A stretch of 64,000 nucleotides of DNA from Paenibacillus sambharensis (GTDB taxonomy: Bacteria; Bacillota; Bacilli; Paenibacillales; Paenibacillaceae). The stretch covers positions 1 through 64,000 of the forward strand of contig NZ_QKRB01000006.1 in NCBI RefSeq assembly GCF_003233845.1. The letters run 5' to 3'. Positions 52,205 to 61,007 of the stretch are shown one piece after another (position 1 is the stretch's first letter; each line of letters begins with the position of its first letter). The translations under genes and the position numbers were made by a program. The notes beneath the pieces are model-generated. The model did no database searches. It was not told where the DNA came from and was given only the letters and a program-made list of their open reading frames with translations.

Positions 52205-53959
52205 ATGTACGCAATTGTTGAGCAGCTGGATAATGTGGTGCAGCGGAGGTACAACCGGTGGAAGCAGGCCGAAATGCCCCCTTATCTGAAGAAGGAATTG
52301 AACGAGCTCAAATCAGCAGAAATTACCGACCGGTTCTACAAGTATCTGGACTATGGGAGCGATGGCATACAGGGGAAGGTCGGCGTCGGGACAAACCGGA
52401 TGAATATCTTTACGCTGCGGAGGGTCTCCCAGGGGCTTGCGGATGAAATCAAAGCCCGGGGGTTCGCAGCCCAGCAGCGCGGCGTTGTCATCGGCTATGA
52501 TTCCCGTTACTTCTCCAGGGGCTTCGCTGAACAGGCTGCTCTTGTATTGGCGCACAATCACATCAAAGCGTACTTGTTTGAACAGGCCAGGCCGACATCG
52601 GTGCTGGCCTTTGCTGTCCGGTGGCTTCATGCTGCAGCGGGGATCGTGCTGGCAGCGGGGAACTATGCGGCTGTCTACAACGGCTGCAGGATTTACAGTG
52701 ATATTGGCATCCCCATTCAGGATGACGCCATTGGCAGGCTGGCCCATTTCATGAGTCACTGGCACGATGGCCTGCAGGTGGAAACCTCAAACCCGGAGGA
52801 GGCGCTGAAGACCGGGCGGCTCATTATGGTTGGTTCGGAGATTGATGAGGCGTATCTGGAATACATGCAGCAGGTGCCGCTGTCCAAGGAGACGAACCAG
52901 CTGCTGGGCGCTTCGGTGCGGATTGTATTCACACCCTTGCAGTCAGCAGCCGGTGAGATGGTGAAGCACGCACTCGAACAGGCTGGCTTCACGGAACTGT
53001 ATCCGGTGCCTGAACAGCAGCAGCCCGACCTCTTCTTCTCGGCGCTGAATCAGCCCGACCCGTATCTGCTGGAAAATCTGAAGCCGGCCTTTGCCATAGC
53101 CAGACGGACCAATGCGGACTTGATCCTGTCAGCCAACCCTGAGGCAAGCGAGCTGAGCCTGTCCGTGAAGACGGAGCTTGGTAAGTATGAGCTGCTTACA
53201 GCCAGCCAGACAGCCGCACTTCTAATCAGTTATATGTTCCTGCGCAAGAGCGGACAGAGTAATTTGCCGCCGAATGGCATCGTGCTCCGTTCTGTCCTGG
53301 CTGAGGGGCTTGCCGATGAGGTGATTGCTCATTATGGTCTGATGACTGCCGGCGTAACAGCAGGCTTCCGCCAGATTGCGGCGCAAATTGCTTCTTATGA
53401 CATATCCGGCAGCAGGGCATTCCTGTTCGGCTATGAGGAGGATGGCGGTTACACGTCAGGAGGCTTCGTGCGGGACAAGGATGCGGTTCAAACAGCGCTT
53501 CTAATCGCAGAGATGTGTGCTTATTATAAATCAGTCGGCACCTCGGCTTATCAGCATTTGCAGCAGCTCTATGAAGCATTCGGCTGGTTCCAGGAGGATC
53601 AGGTGAAGCTGACTCTCGCGGGTCTTGAAGGCTGGCAGCAGCTGCGCATTGTGATGGAACGGATGCGCAGCGAGTGTCCGCGGATGATCGCGGGGCTGAG
53701 GATTAAATATCTGTACGACTATCGCAGGGGAGAGCAGCTGGATGTGATGCGCAGCCGGACGAAGCCGGTCAACCTGCCGCATGCCGACATTCTGAAATTC
53801 ATATTGGAGGACGGCTCCTGGTACGGGATTAAAGCCGCTTCGGCTGAACCGGAAATCCGGATGTTCTTCGGGAGCCGTGAACAGGGCAGGCAGGCCTGCC
53901 GCAGGAAGCTTGCGGCGATCCGCTCGGATGTGCTGTACACCGTGGAGAGTATTATCTAA
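52205..53959 (+). CDS. Phosphohexomutase homologue with degenerate active site (pseudoenzyme candidate)
   Basis: A 584-residue full-length homologue of PgcA/phosphomannomutase. Scaffold segments are retained: YGSDGIQGKVGVGTNRMNIFT (about 50-70), VVIGYDSR, YNG at 158-160, and FGYEEDGGYTSGGFVRDKDA (about 408-427). The catalytic loop TASHNPKEYNG reads AAGNYAAVYNG (150-160), so the phosphoserine is Gly152. The metal loop DPDCDR reads NPEASE (311-316), losing all three aspartates. It is therefore probably inactive as a mutase, though the frame is intact and codon use is normal. A regulatory or sugar-phosphate-binding role is possible. ATG 52205 has AAGGAGAAA upstream. Confidence 0.9.
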   Translation: MYAIVEQLDNVVQRRYNRWKQAEMPPYLKKELNELKSAEITDRFYKYLDYGSDGIQGKVGVGTNRMNIFTLRRVSQGLADEIKARGFAAQQRGVVIGYDSRYFSRGFAEQAALVLAHNHIKAYLFEQARPTSVLAFAVRWLHAAAGIVLAAGNYAAVYNGCRIYSDIGIPIQDDAIGRLAHFMSHWHDGLQVETSNPEEALKTGRLIMVGSEIDEAYLEYMQQVPLSKETNQLLGASVRIVFTPLQSAAGEMVKHALEQAGFTELYPVPEQQQPDLFFSALNQPDPYLLENLKPAFAIARRTNADLILSANPEASELSLSVKTELGKYELLTASQTAALLISYMFLRKSGQSNLPPNGIVLRSVLAEGLADEVIAHYGLMTAGVTAGFRQIAAQIASYDISGSRAFLFGYEEDGGYTSGGFVRDKDAVQTALLIAEMCAYYKSVGTSAYQHLQQLYEAFGWFQEDQVKLTLAGLEGWQQLRIVMERMRSECPRMIAGLRIKYLYDYRRGEQLDVMRSRTKPVNLPHADILKFILEDGSWYGIKAASAEPEIRMFFGSREQGRQACRRKLAAIRSDVLYTVESII

Positions 53960-54106
53960 GGAAGAGCCAAATCAAGATAGCCCACATGATCAGGGAGAGG
54001 CATATGCCCCACAGACATCCTTTAGCGAACTTATTCTTACGAACCGGGCGCACTGCTGAACCTCCTTGTACTCAAGAGTGGGCAATACCATAAGGAGTGA
54101 AACCAT
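53960..54106 (+). other. Intergenic gap before ugd
   Basis: 147 bases without a gene or clear promoter. The only notable element is the ribosome site AAGGAGTGA of the next gene. Confidence 0.5.
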
Positions 54107-55426
54107 ATGAATATTGCGGTTATCGGTACGGGTTATGTCGGTCTGGTCTCAGGTGTGTGTTACGCGGAGCTTGGCAACCGGGTTTACTGTGTGGATAAGG
54201 ACCCGGCCAAGGTGGAAACGCTTCGGGCGGGAGGAATCCCGATCTATGAGCCGGGGCTCGGAGATCTCTCCATCCGCAATGCGGAGGCGGGCAGATTGTC
54301 CTTCACCACGGATATCTCCGAAGCCATCATTGAAGCAGAGCTTGTCATCATAGCTGTCGGCACTCCACCGCTTCCCGGCGGCGAGGCTGATATGCGCTAC
54401 ATTGAAGCGGCAGCACGCGAGATTGGCGATGCCATGAACGGCTATAAGGTTGTCTGTGTGAAGAGCACAGTACCGGTGGGAACGAATGAGCGGGTAAAGG
54501 CCATCATCGCATCCCGCTATACCGGAGCGTTCGACATTGCCTCCCTGCCCGAGTTTCTGCGGGAAGGAACCGCTGTCCAGGATACGATGAATCCTGACCG
54601 GATCATTATTGGCGCCGACAGCGTGCAGGCATCCGATCTGCTGACAGAGCTGCATCGTCCATTAACCGAGCAGATCATCGTTACCGATATCCGCAGCGCA
54701 GAAATGATTAAGTATGCTTCCAATGCCTTCCTGGCTACCAAGATATCATTTATTAACGAGATTGCCAATATCTGCGAGAAGGTTGGAGCCGATGTCACTG
54801 AAGTTGCGAAGGGCATGGGGCTCGACAAGCGGATTGGGGCTTCATTCCTGAAGGCTGGAATCGGGTACGGCGGTTCCTGCTTCCCGAAGGATACGAAGGC
54901 GCTGATCCAGATAGCGGGCAATGTGGAATATGATTTTAAACTGCTGAAGTCCGTAGTGGAAGTCAATCAAATGCAGCGCTACAGTGTCATCGACAAGCTC
55001 TATCAATCACTTGGAAGCCTGAGCGGCAAGCAGATTGCGATCTGGGGGCTGGCCTTCAAGCCGGAGACGGATGATGTCCGGGAAGCGCCGGCGCTTGAGA
55101 TTATTGAACGGATTATCGAGCTCGGCGCAAGGCCGAAGGTATATGACCCGATCGCCATGGAGAACTTCCGCAGCATGTATGATCATCCGGCGATTGAATG
55201 GTGCACCACGGCGATGGAGGCGGTGCAGGATTCCCATGCGCTGTGTCTGCTGACAGAATGGAAGGAGTTTACGGAGGCCAGTCTTCAGGAGATAGAAGCG
55301 GCGCTCGCGGAGCCGGTGCTGATTGATGGACGGAACGTATTTGATATGGCCCAGGTTCGGGACTCCGGACTTGCCTATTATCCGGTAGGCAGGCCTGTCC
55401 AGTATATAGAAAGGCAGTACGTATAA
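54107..55426 (+). CDS. ugd: UDP-glucose 6-dehydrogenase
   Basis: A 439-residue NAD-dependent enzyme oxidising UDP-glucose to UDP-glucuronate. NAD motif VIGTGYVGLVSGVCYAELG, the catalytic Cys in GYGGSCFPKDTKALI, and the C-terminal WGLAFKPETDDVREAPAL are all intact. It uses the product of galU in the same locus and implies an acidic polymer. The ATG has AAGGAGTGA upstream. Confidence 0.95.
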   Translation: MNIAVIGTGYVGLVSGVCYAELGNRVYCVDKDPAKVETLRAGGIPIYEPGLGDLSIRNAEAGRLSFTTDISEAIIEAELVIIAVGTPPLPGGEADMRYIEAAAREIGDAMNGYKVVCVKSTVPVGTNERVKAIIASRYTGAFDIASLPEFLREGTAVQDTMNPDRIIIGADSVQASDLLTELHRPLTEQIIVTDIRSAEMIKYASNAFLATKISFINEIANICEKVGADVTEVAKGMGLDKRIGASFLKAGIGYGGSCFPKDTKALIQIAGNVEYDFKLLKSVVEVNQMQRYSVIDKLYQSLGSLSGKQIAIWGLAFKPETDDVREAPALEIIERIIELGARPKVYDPIAMENFRSMYDHPAIEWCTTAMEAVQDSHALCLLTEWKEFTEASLQEIEAALAEPVLIDGRNVFDMAQVRDSGLAYYPVGRPVQYIERQYV

Positions 55427-55449
55427 CCCATTATCGAGGAGGTAGAGGA

Positions 55450-57903
55450 ATGGAAGTTAGGCAGCGCACATTGAAAGCCGGTCTGGCAGCCGTCTTGATG
55501 GCAACAACACTAGGGACACTGCCGCCGCTTAGCGGGAAGGATGCACATGGGGGGCTCGGTTTCGTGCAATCCGCCTACGCTGCTGATCCCAAGGCGCCGG
55601 GTCAACAGTTTCTTGACCGCTTGAACAAGATTCACCAGGCGCTGCATGCCGGCGATCCGGCGGACGTGGAAGATGTCCGCCGGCTGCGCGCCGAGATTGC
55701 AGGACTGACGTTCGAGAAGTCGGCTTCATGGCTGGACCCGGTCTGGGGCAAGGTTGCCGCGAAGCTGACCGGCACGGATACGGAGAAGGCTGAGAAGCAG
55801 AAGATCTTCTTTGACATGCTGCAGGATATCGGCACCGTGTATTTCGATCCCCAGCTGACCGATCTTCAAGCGATTCAGAAGAAGCCGGAATACGCAGCGC
55901 TGCTCCTAGAGATCGCACAGGCTGGAGGCAAGGATTCGGTTGCGGTGGATGACCTTGTGACCTTTCTCTTCGGAGGCGGCGCCTCCCCCGGAGTGGAAGG
56001 CCAGGTGATGGCCATGCTGAAGGAGAAGCCGCTGCAGGATATTGTCATCATGATGGCTGACATGCAGAAGCGCAATGCCTTCATTGGGGAAGCGATTGCA
56101 GCTGTCATGAATAATGAGCAGCAGCCGCTGAGTGCAGTCTTGGAGGGGCTGGAGGTCACACCAGCGGATGTTACTAAGGCTTTTGCCAATGTTCGTGAAG
56201 GGCTCGCAAAGGAAGGCCCGGCTGTTAATGCGCTGCTCGTTGCCTACATACGTTCCGAGACGGAAGGTACAGCCGCGGTGAGCCAGGATGGCAGAACGCA
56301 TACGTATAAGCTGAAGATTCTGGGCAGGGATGTGCCGTTGGCTGTTCCGGTCTCGTGGTCGAAGGAAAGCGGTGAGGCTGCCGTGGAGGTTGCAGCGGGC
56401 GGTATCGTCAAGCTGACCAGCGGAACCACGGGCAAGGCTGTCATTGCAGCCAGGCTGCTGAATAAAGTCATTTTCTCGAAGGAAGTCACTCTGACAGCCG
56501 TCAGCACGAATCCAGGCGGCGGCGGTGGGGGCGGAGGAGGCGGTGGCGGGCCTGTGAGCCCTGTTTCGGGTGTCGCGGAACCGCAGAAGGGCTTCCTGCA
56601 GGATTACAAGGATAAGATGGCGGACATCATCCGCCGGCTTAAGGCGCCAGGCATTACCGATGCAGAGCGGAACGCCTTGATTAAGGAAGCGACAGAGCTG
56701 GCAAGGAAGACGCTGCGTGATTACTGGATGTATGACGTTTCGCCATTTACCACCGTGACCGGCAGCAAAGCGGAGGCGGTGATCGTGCAGGATCATGTGC
56801 TGGAGGCGGTCAGTTATTATGTGGACGCGCGCAAGATTGTGGAGGAACAGCTGACTGCTGCGGGCATCAGCATATCCGTTATATCGGATATCTATTTTAC
56901 CTTTGTCTACGGCACATTGACGGTTAATGCCAGCGAGCTGCAGTTATCCGAGCCCATTGTGAAGGGGATCAATAACAAGGGTGTGCACACGGTTGGTGTT
57001 ATGGTATACGAACTGACGAAACGGCTTCCGGTCAGCCAGTTCAACCAATCGGTTAATCTTGGTGTCAGTCTGGTAACACTGCCGGCATCCGTGAACGTGA
57101 AGCCGCTGTCTCCTGTCTATCAATTCGGACTGACCGTTGGCGGCAAGCCGCAGTCCCAGTTCACAACACCGTTCAAGGCCCGCTTCCCTGTAGAGCTTCC
57201 GGCAGGCACGGACCTGGAGAAGGTCACGGTTATCCGGATCAGCGGCAGCGGATACACGGCCGAGGGCGGTTTCCTGCATGAGGAAGACGGATATCTGGAG
57301 GAATCGCTGGCCGGTTACTCCACCTATACGGTCATCGAAAATAATGTCACCTTCCGTGACATAGCGGATGTTTACCCGTGGGCCGGCCGTGCCATTGAGG
57401 TGGGAGCCGCCAAGGGCATTACGATCGGCATGGCGCCGCAGATCTTCGCGCCGCACTACCGTGTGACCCGGGCTGAGTTCTCCAAGATGCTGGTTCGCTC
57501 CCTCAATCTGGAGACCAATGACGCGGCTGAGCAGTTCGCAGACGTAGGTACCAATGAGTGGTTCTATCCTTATGTGCGGGTGACGGCTGAGCTTGGGATA
57601 GTCATCGGGCGCAAACCAGGTTATTTCGAGCCGAACGCTCCGATTACTCGGGCTGAAATGGCGACGATGATCCACCGGGCACTCAAGCTTGTGAAGGATG
57701 CTCCAGGTGCAGTTGATGCCTCGGCTGCCTTGGCGGCCTTTGCCGATGGGCAGCAGGTTCATGCTACGCTGAAGGAAGGGTCGGCTTTCGCAGTGGAGAA
57801 TGAGATCGTGACGGGAAGCGGAGGCAAATTCCGGCCGAACGATTATGCCAGCCGTGCGGAAGCAGCTGTTATCATTTATCGTACTTTGAACTATAAGAAG
57901 TAG
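55450..57903 (+). CDS. Secreted S-layer-homology (SLH) domain protein
   Basis: An 817-residue secreted protein. A signal peptide covers about residues 1-45 (hydrophobic GLAAVLMATTLGTL; likely cleavage after AYA). Residues ~50-280 are helical; ~280-350 look like a beta-sandwich. A run of about 12 glycines with prolines at each end forms a linker at ~355-372. A second helical/beta region follows. Three SLH domains lie at about 633-817 (for example FRDIADVYPWAGRAIEVGAA and ITRAEMATMIHRAL). SLH domains bind pyruvylated secondary wall polymer, so the protein should be wall-anchored. Position inside the locus suggests it helps surface display of the polymer. GAGGAGGTAGAGG precedes the ATG. Confidence 0.9.
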   Translation: MEVRQRTLKAGLAAVLMATTLGTLPPLSGKDAHGGLGFVQSAYAADPKAPGQQFLDRLNKIHQALHAGDPADVEDVRRLRAEIAGLTFEKSASWLDPVWGKVAAKLTGTDTEKAEKQKIFFDMLQDIGTVYFDPQLTDLQAIQKKPEYAALLLEIAQAGGKDSVAVDDLVTFLFGGGASPGVEGQVMAMLKEKPLQDIVIMMADMQKRNAFIGEAIAAVMNNEQQPLSAVLEGLEVTPADVTKAFANVREGLAKEGPAVNALLVAYIRSETEGTAAVSQDGRTHTYKLKILGRDVPLAVPVSWSKESGEAAVEVAAGGIVKLTSGTTGKAVIAARLLNKVIFSKEVTLTAVSTNPGGGGGGGGGGGGPVSPVSGVAEPQKGFLQDYKDKMADIIRRLKAPGITDAERNALIKEATELARKTLRDYWMYDVSPFTTVTGSKAEAVIVQDHVLEAVSYYVDARKIVEEQLTAAGISISVISDIYFTFVYGTLTVNASELQLSEPIVKGINNKGVHTVGVMVYELTKRLPVSQFNQSVNLGVSLVTLPASVNVKPLSPVYQFGLTVGGKPQSQFTTPFKARFPVELPAGTDLEKVTVIRISGSGYTAEGGFLHEEDGYLEESLAGYSTYTVIENNVTFRDIADVYPWAGRAIEVGAAKGITIGMAPQIFAPHYRVTRAEFSKMLVRSLNLETNDAAEQFADVGTNEWFYPYVRVTAELGIVIGRKPGYFEPNAPITRAEMATMIHRALKLVKDAPGAVDASAALAAFADGQQVHATLKEGSAFAVENEIVTGSGGKFRPNDYASRAEAAVIIYRTLNYKK

Positions 57904-57920
57904 GCTTTCTGCTGAACATG

Positions 57921-57960
57921 CCCGGGCTGGGGCTGATCCTCGGCCCGGGTTTATTTTATA
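57921..57960 (+). terminator. Strong terminator after SLH gene
   Basis: CCCGGGCTGGGG (57921-57932) pairs over 12 positions with CCTCGGCCCGGG (57938-57949), loop CTGAT, then TTTATTTTATA. It separates the SLH gene from the dehydratase gene, whose start is only 27 bases further. Confidence 0.85.
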
Positions 57961-57986
57961 TTATGGGAGAAGGCCGGGTGAACGGG

Positions 57987-58994
57987 ATGAACATTATGGT
58001 GACTGGCGGAGCCGGGTTTCTCGGCAGTAATTTCATCGGCTACATGCTGGATACCTATACCGATTGCAGAATTATTAATTTCGATAAGCTGACGTATGCC
58101 GGCAACCTGGATAACCTGACCGATTATTCGTGGCGGCCCGATTACCAGTTCGTGCTTGGCGATATTTGCGACCGTGCAGCCGTGGATGCGGCTCTGCGTT
58201 TATATGAGATCGAAGCGATAGTACATTTTGCAGCAGAATCCCATGTGGACCGGAGCATCGCGGATCCTTCCGCATTTGCCTTGACCAATGTAGTGGGGAC
58301 ACAGACTCTGCTGGATGCTGCGGTTCGGACAGGGGTGCGGCGCTTCGTACAGATCTCAACGGATGAGGTCTATGGATCGCTTGGCGATACCGGCTGGTTC
58401 ACTGAAGAATCGGGCTACGCCCCCAACAACCCCTATTCCGCCAGCAAGGCAGCAGCGGATATGTTCATCCGGGCTTATTACCAGACCTATGGCCTTCATG
58501 TGAATTATGTACGCTCCTCGAACACTTATGGCCCCCGGCAGTATCCTGAGAAGCTCATACCAAGAACAATCACCGACGCCATTGCGGGACGCCCTGTCAT
58601 CATTCACGGGGAAGGGCAAAGTATACGGGATTGGTTGTATATAGGCGATAATGCAGCAGCGATTGACACGGTGCTGAGGAAGGGGGAGCCGGGTGAGATA
58701 TACAATATAGGGGCTGAGCAGGAGAGGAGGACCATTGATGTTGCCAAGGCGGTGCTTGACCGTTTGGGCAAGCCGCACAGCTTGATATGCTTTACCGAAG
58801 ACCGCCCCAGCCAGGATTACCGCTATGCCAACAAGAGTGAGAAAATTCAGCGGACATTGGGCTGGCATCCGGTATGCCGGTTTGAGGAGGGGCTGCAGCT
58901 GACTATCGATTGGTATGTCCGCAACAGGCAGTGGTGGGCACCTCTGCTGAACCGTGAGTCCTCTCATGTATCTGCTGCCCGGATTCCCGGTTAG
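57987..58994 (+). CDS. dTDP-glucose 4,6-dehydratase-like protein
   Basis: A 335-residue short-chain dehydrogenase (RmlB/RfbB-like). NAD motif TGGAGFLGSN, FDKLTYAGNLDNL, the catalytic STDEVYG (Thr-Asp-Glu) and YSASKAAAD (Tyr-x3-Lys) are intact, as is RSSNTYGPRQYPEKLIP. It should convert dTDP-glucose to dTDP-4-keto-6-deoxyglucose. No rmlA, C or D genes are nearby, so another nucleotide sugar or genes elsewhere may be involved. ATG 57987 is chosen; ATG 57963 would add eight residues and lies close to the terminator. Confidence 0.9.
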   Translation: MNIMVTGGAGFLGSNFIGYMLDTYTDCRIINFDKLTYAGNLDNLTDYSWRPDYQFVLGDICDRAAVDAALRLYEIEAIVHFAAESHVDRSIADPSAFALTNVVGTQTLLDAAVRTGVRRFVQISTDEVYGSLGDTGWFTEESGYAPNNPYSASKAAADMFIRAYYQTYGLHVNYVRSSNTYGPRQYPEKLIPRTITDAIAGRPVIIHGEGQSIRDWLYIGDNAAAIDTVLRKGEPGEIYNIGAEQERRTIDVAKAVLDRLGKPHSLICFTEDRPSQDYRYANKSEKIQRTLGWHPVCRFEEGLQLTIDWYVRNRQWWAPLLNRESSHVSAARIPG

Positions 58995-59041
58995 CACTTG
59001 GCGAAACGGCACCGCTGCTAACGGTCATGGCCTAGTGAGCT

Positions 59042-59067
59042 GGCAAAGCCGCTGGAACGGCTTTGCC
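59042..59067 (+). terminator. Stem-loop after dehydratase gene
   Basis: GGCAAAGCCG, loop CTGGAA, CGGCTTTGCC form a perfect 10-bp stem 48 bases after the stop. No T tract follows. The rest of 58995-59292 holds no gene. Confidence 0.5.
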
Positions 59068-59292
59068 GGTGAAATTGATTGTGTTAGGTAACGGCTGGAA
59101 TGGCTTATGATCGGGATACGTGGAGGGGGAATGGCTGCCAGCCACGGCAACGTGATGCCTGATCTTCTGGCACCAGGCCGGTAATGCCGGCTGTCTGCTG
59201 CTCCGCTAATGAAGAGTGGAAGCAAGGGAAGAGCGTTGGGTGGATAAAGGCCAGGGTAGAGTGTGGCGTGCAGGGGGAACGTTTGCGTTACT

Positions 59293-59661
59293 TCACTTCG
59301 CTCCTTGGTCGCCCGGTTCCTTGGCTGTTCGGCTCATAATGACGCGCTCAAGCAGCCTTCGTACAAGCTCCAGATCTTCTTCTTCCAGCGGGACACCATC
59401 CCAATGCAGCTGCTGATGGTTAAGAAGCTCCTTGGCGTTGCTGGTCGGCTCCATGGTTTCGGGGTAATCGGTAAGGCCAAGCAGATAATCGGCTGATGTG
59501 TTCAGCTTCTTGGCGATCAGCTGAATGGTTTCGAGTGTCGGCTGACGATAGCCCGACTCATAGCCCGCGTATGTACTCTTGGCCACACCGACGGTATCCG
59601 CTACCTCCTGCATGGAAAACTTGCGGGTTTTTCTAAGTTGCTTAAGGCGCTTGGCAAACAT
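59293..59661 (-). CDS. XRE-family helix-turn-helix regulator
   Basis: A 122-residue regulator. The N-terminal ~65 residues are a clear XRE domain (RLKQLRKTRKFSMQEVADTV, then YAGYESGYRQPTLETIQLIA). The C-terminal ~50 residues are acidic and helical and may dimerise. It resembles SinR/SlrR-type and phage-repressor-type regulators. It faces the end of the exopolysaccharide locus, so control of that locus is possible but not shown. ATG with GTAGGAGGAA upstream. Confidence 0.88.
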   Translation of the reverse strand: MFAKRLKQLRKTRKFSMQEVADTVGVAKSTYAGYESGYRQPTLETIQLIAKKLNTSADYLLGLTDYPETMEPTSNAKELLNHQQLHWDGVPLEEEDLELVRRLLERVIMSRTAKEPGDQGAK

Positions 59662-59910
59662 GCTTGCATTCCTCCTACATATCCTCGCTTATCACCATAT
59701 CGCCCCACTATGCATTAGATTTGAAGAAAGAACGTTGCCGTTCAAGCATCGTTTTGCAAAAAAAATGATGAAGTCACAAAACTTTCCATGTGCCTCCACA
59801 TTAAGAGCAATATTGTAATTATCGTGTTAGATTATAGCATAAAACATCTCTCTAACACCATTATCGGCAGGTGAAAATTCGTCGATTAACGAAGGAATTT
59901 GGCAGAAAAA
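59662..59910. other. AT-rich intergenic region
   Basis: About 250 bases between the XRE gene (promoter side) and the 3' end of the next minus-strand gene. AT-rich; AAAATGATG and TATAGC-like segments are present but no confident site was found. Confidence 0.4.
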
Positions 59911-60357
59911 TTAAATGCAGCTGCGCTGGTCTTGGTAATGGGAGACGGAGTAGGTGATTTGGGCCGTCAATGCATAGCAGGATGGGTAAATTTCGTGGAG
60001 CTTGCAGCCGACCAGAGACTCGCCAAGCATAGCGGCATAGGTGGTGAATTGGCCTTTCAGGTATTCAATAATGGTACAGGCGTCGGTGGAAGGCAGCTTA
60101 TCCAATCCCGGGAGGCCCGGCGGGTTAGCCGCAATAATATCCCGTCCGGCAAAAATGATGGTCAGCTTGGAGGGAACGGCCTCCGCATGCATTTGTTTCA
60201 GCCAGTGGTTGAGTGTAAGCACTTCAGTCATTTCGTTTAGCTCGGCTTCTGTAAAATAACCGGAAAGCAAACTCCGTACATTGCCCTCCTGACATTCCGT
60301 CAAGCTTTGTTTCCATTCCACGTGATCATAGCTCAACAACCGGCTCAAAAATGTCAT
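59911..60357 (-). CDS. Hypothetical soluble protein, possibly metal-regulated
   Basis: A 148-residue protein without membrane segments, which I do not recognise. It has mixed helix/strand character, with LTIIFAGRDIIAANPPG in the middle and several Cys/His in the C-terminal half (GCKLHEIYPSCYAL). ATG 60357 has AAGGAGTGG upstream. A promoter about 140 bases upstream is followed by two Fur/Zur-like palindromes, suggesting repression by metal. Confidence 0.7.
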   Translation of the reverse strand: MTFLSRLLSYDHVEWKQSLTECQEGNVRSLLSGYFTEAELNEMTEVLTLNHWLKQMHAEAVPSKLTIIFAGRDIIAANPPGLPGLDKLPSTDACTIIEYLKGQFTTYAAMLGESLVGCKLHEIYPSCYALTAQITYSVSHYQDQRSCI

Positions 60358-60430
60358 ACACTCCACTCCTTGTTCATAATAAAGGCTCTATCTGTTGTAT
60401 GCCTGATCAGTTTCAAGAATTCCGAAAGTG

Positions 60431-60445
60431 TGAAAATGATAATCA
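60431..60445. promoter_or_regulatory. Fur-like box
   Basis: TGAAAAT-G-ATAATCA matches 13 of 15 positions of the 7-1-7 Fur-family consensus TGATAAT-N-ATTATCA. It lies in the leader of the hypothetical minus-strand gene. Confidence 0.5.
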
Positions 60446-60473
60446 GCCAGCGATGTTGCCCAATTCTTATGCA

Positions 60474-60488
60474 AATGGTAATCATTGG
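60474..60488. promoter_or_regulatory. Fur/Zur-like palindrome near predicted +1
   Basis: AATGGTAATCATTGG contains AATG...CATT arms around GTAAT, similar to Fur/Zur sites. It covers about +6 to +20 relative to the predicted transcription start, a position suited to repression. Confidence 0.4.
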
Positions 60489-60500
60489 TGGGTAACTGGT

Positions 60501-60529
60501 ATTATACAACATGTTAAGTAAGCTGACTA
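60501..60529 (-). promoter_or_regulatory. Predicted promoter of hypothetical metal-regulated gene
   Basis: On the minus strand TAGTCA (60529-60524), a 17-base spacer and a perfect TATAAT (60506-60501). Confidence 0.55.
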
Positions 60530-61007
60530 CCATATGTTGGAGTGAAAGCGATTACAACTATTGGTGAAATATAAGTGCATAGTCCTGTTTCAGCAGGGGC
60601 AATTGGAATCAATTATCATTCGACAGAGGTCGTTGTTATTTCTCAATATCTTCTTGTTTTCTCTGGGTTTCTGGCGGAAATTCGCTGTTTTTAGAAACTG
60701 TGCAATCAGCGGCTGATCATTGAGGCTGGGCCTTTCACTGTGGTTCCGCCATGCTTCCCGGCGACCATAGGCCCCCTTAGGGAAGAGCGAGCGGATAGGT
60801 CTGTGGGAGCGGATTCCTGCTGCAGCAGCAACCAGGGAAACGCTGTAATCTATAGTTTACCCACTTGTTGATGTTAGCTTATCTATACATAAGTCACTCG
60901 GAGACAGGGCGGGATTGCCGTAGAAATCCGTCGGAAAGGCAAGGTTGATTTCAGATTTGTCGAAGGCTAAAGTAAGAATGACAATCCCATACACGGAGGA
61001 CACAGAC
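60530..61007. other. Intergenic region before asparaginase gene
   Basis: About 480 bases without a convincing gene on either strand. TATCATTCGACAGAGGTCG and other AT-rich segments occur near 60615-60660. No terminator, tRNA or riboswitch pattern was recognised. Confidence 0.4.
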
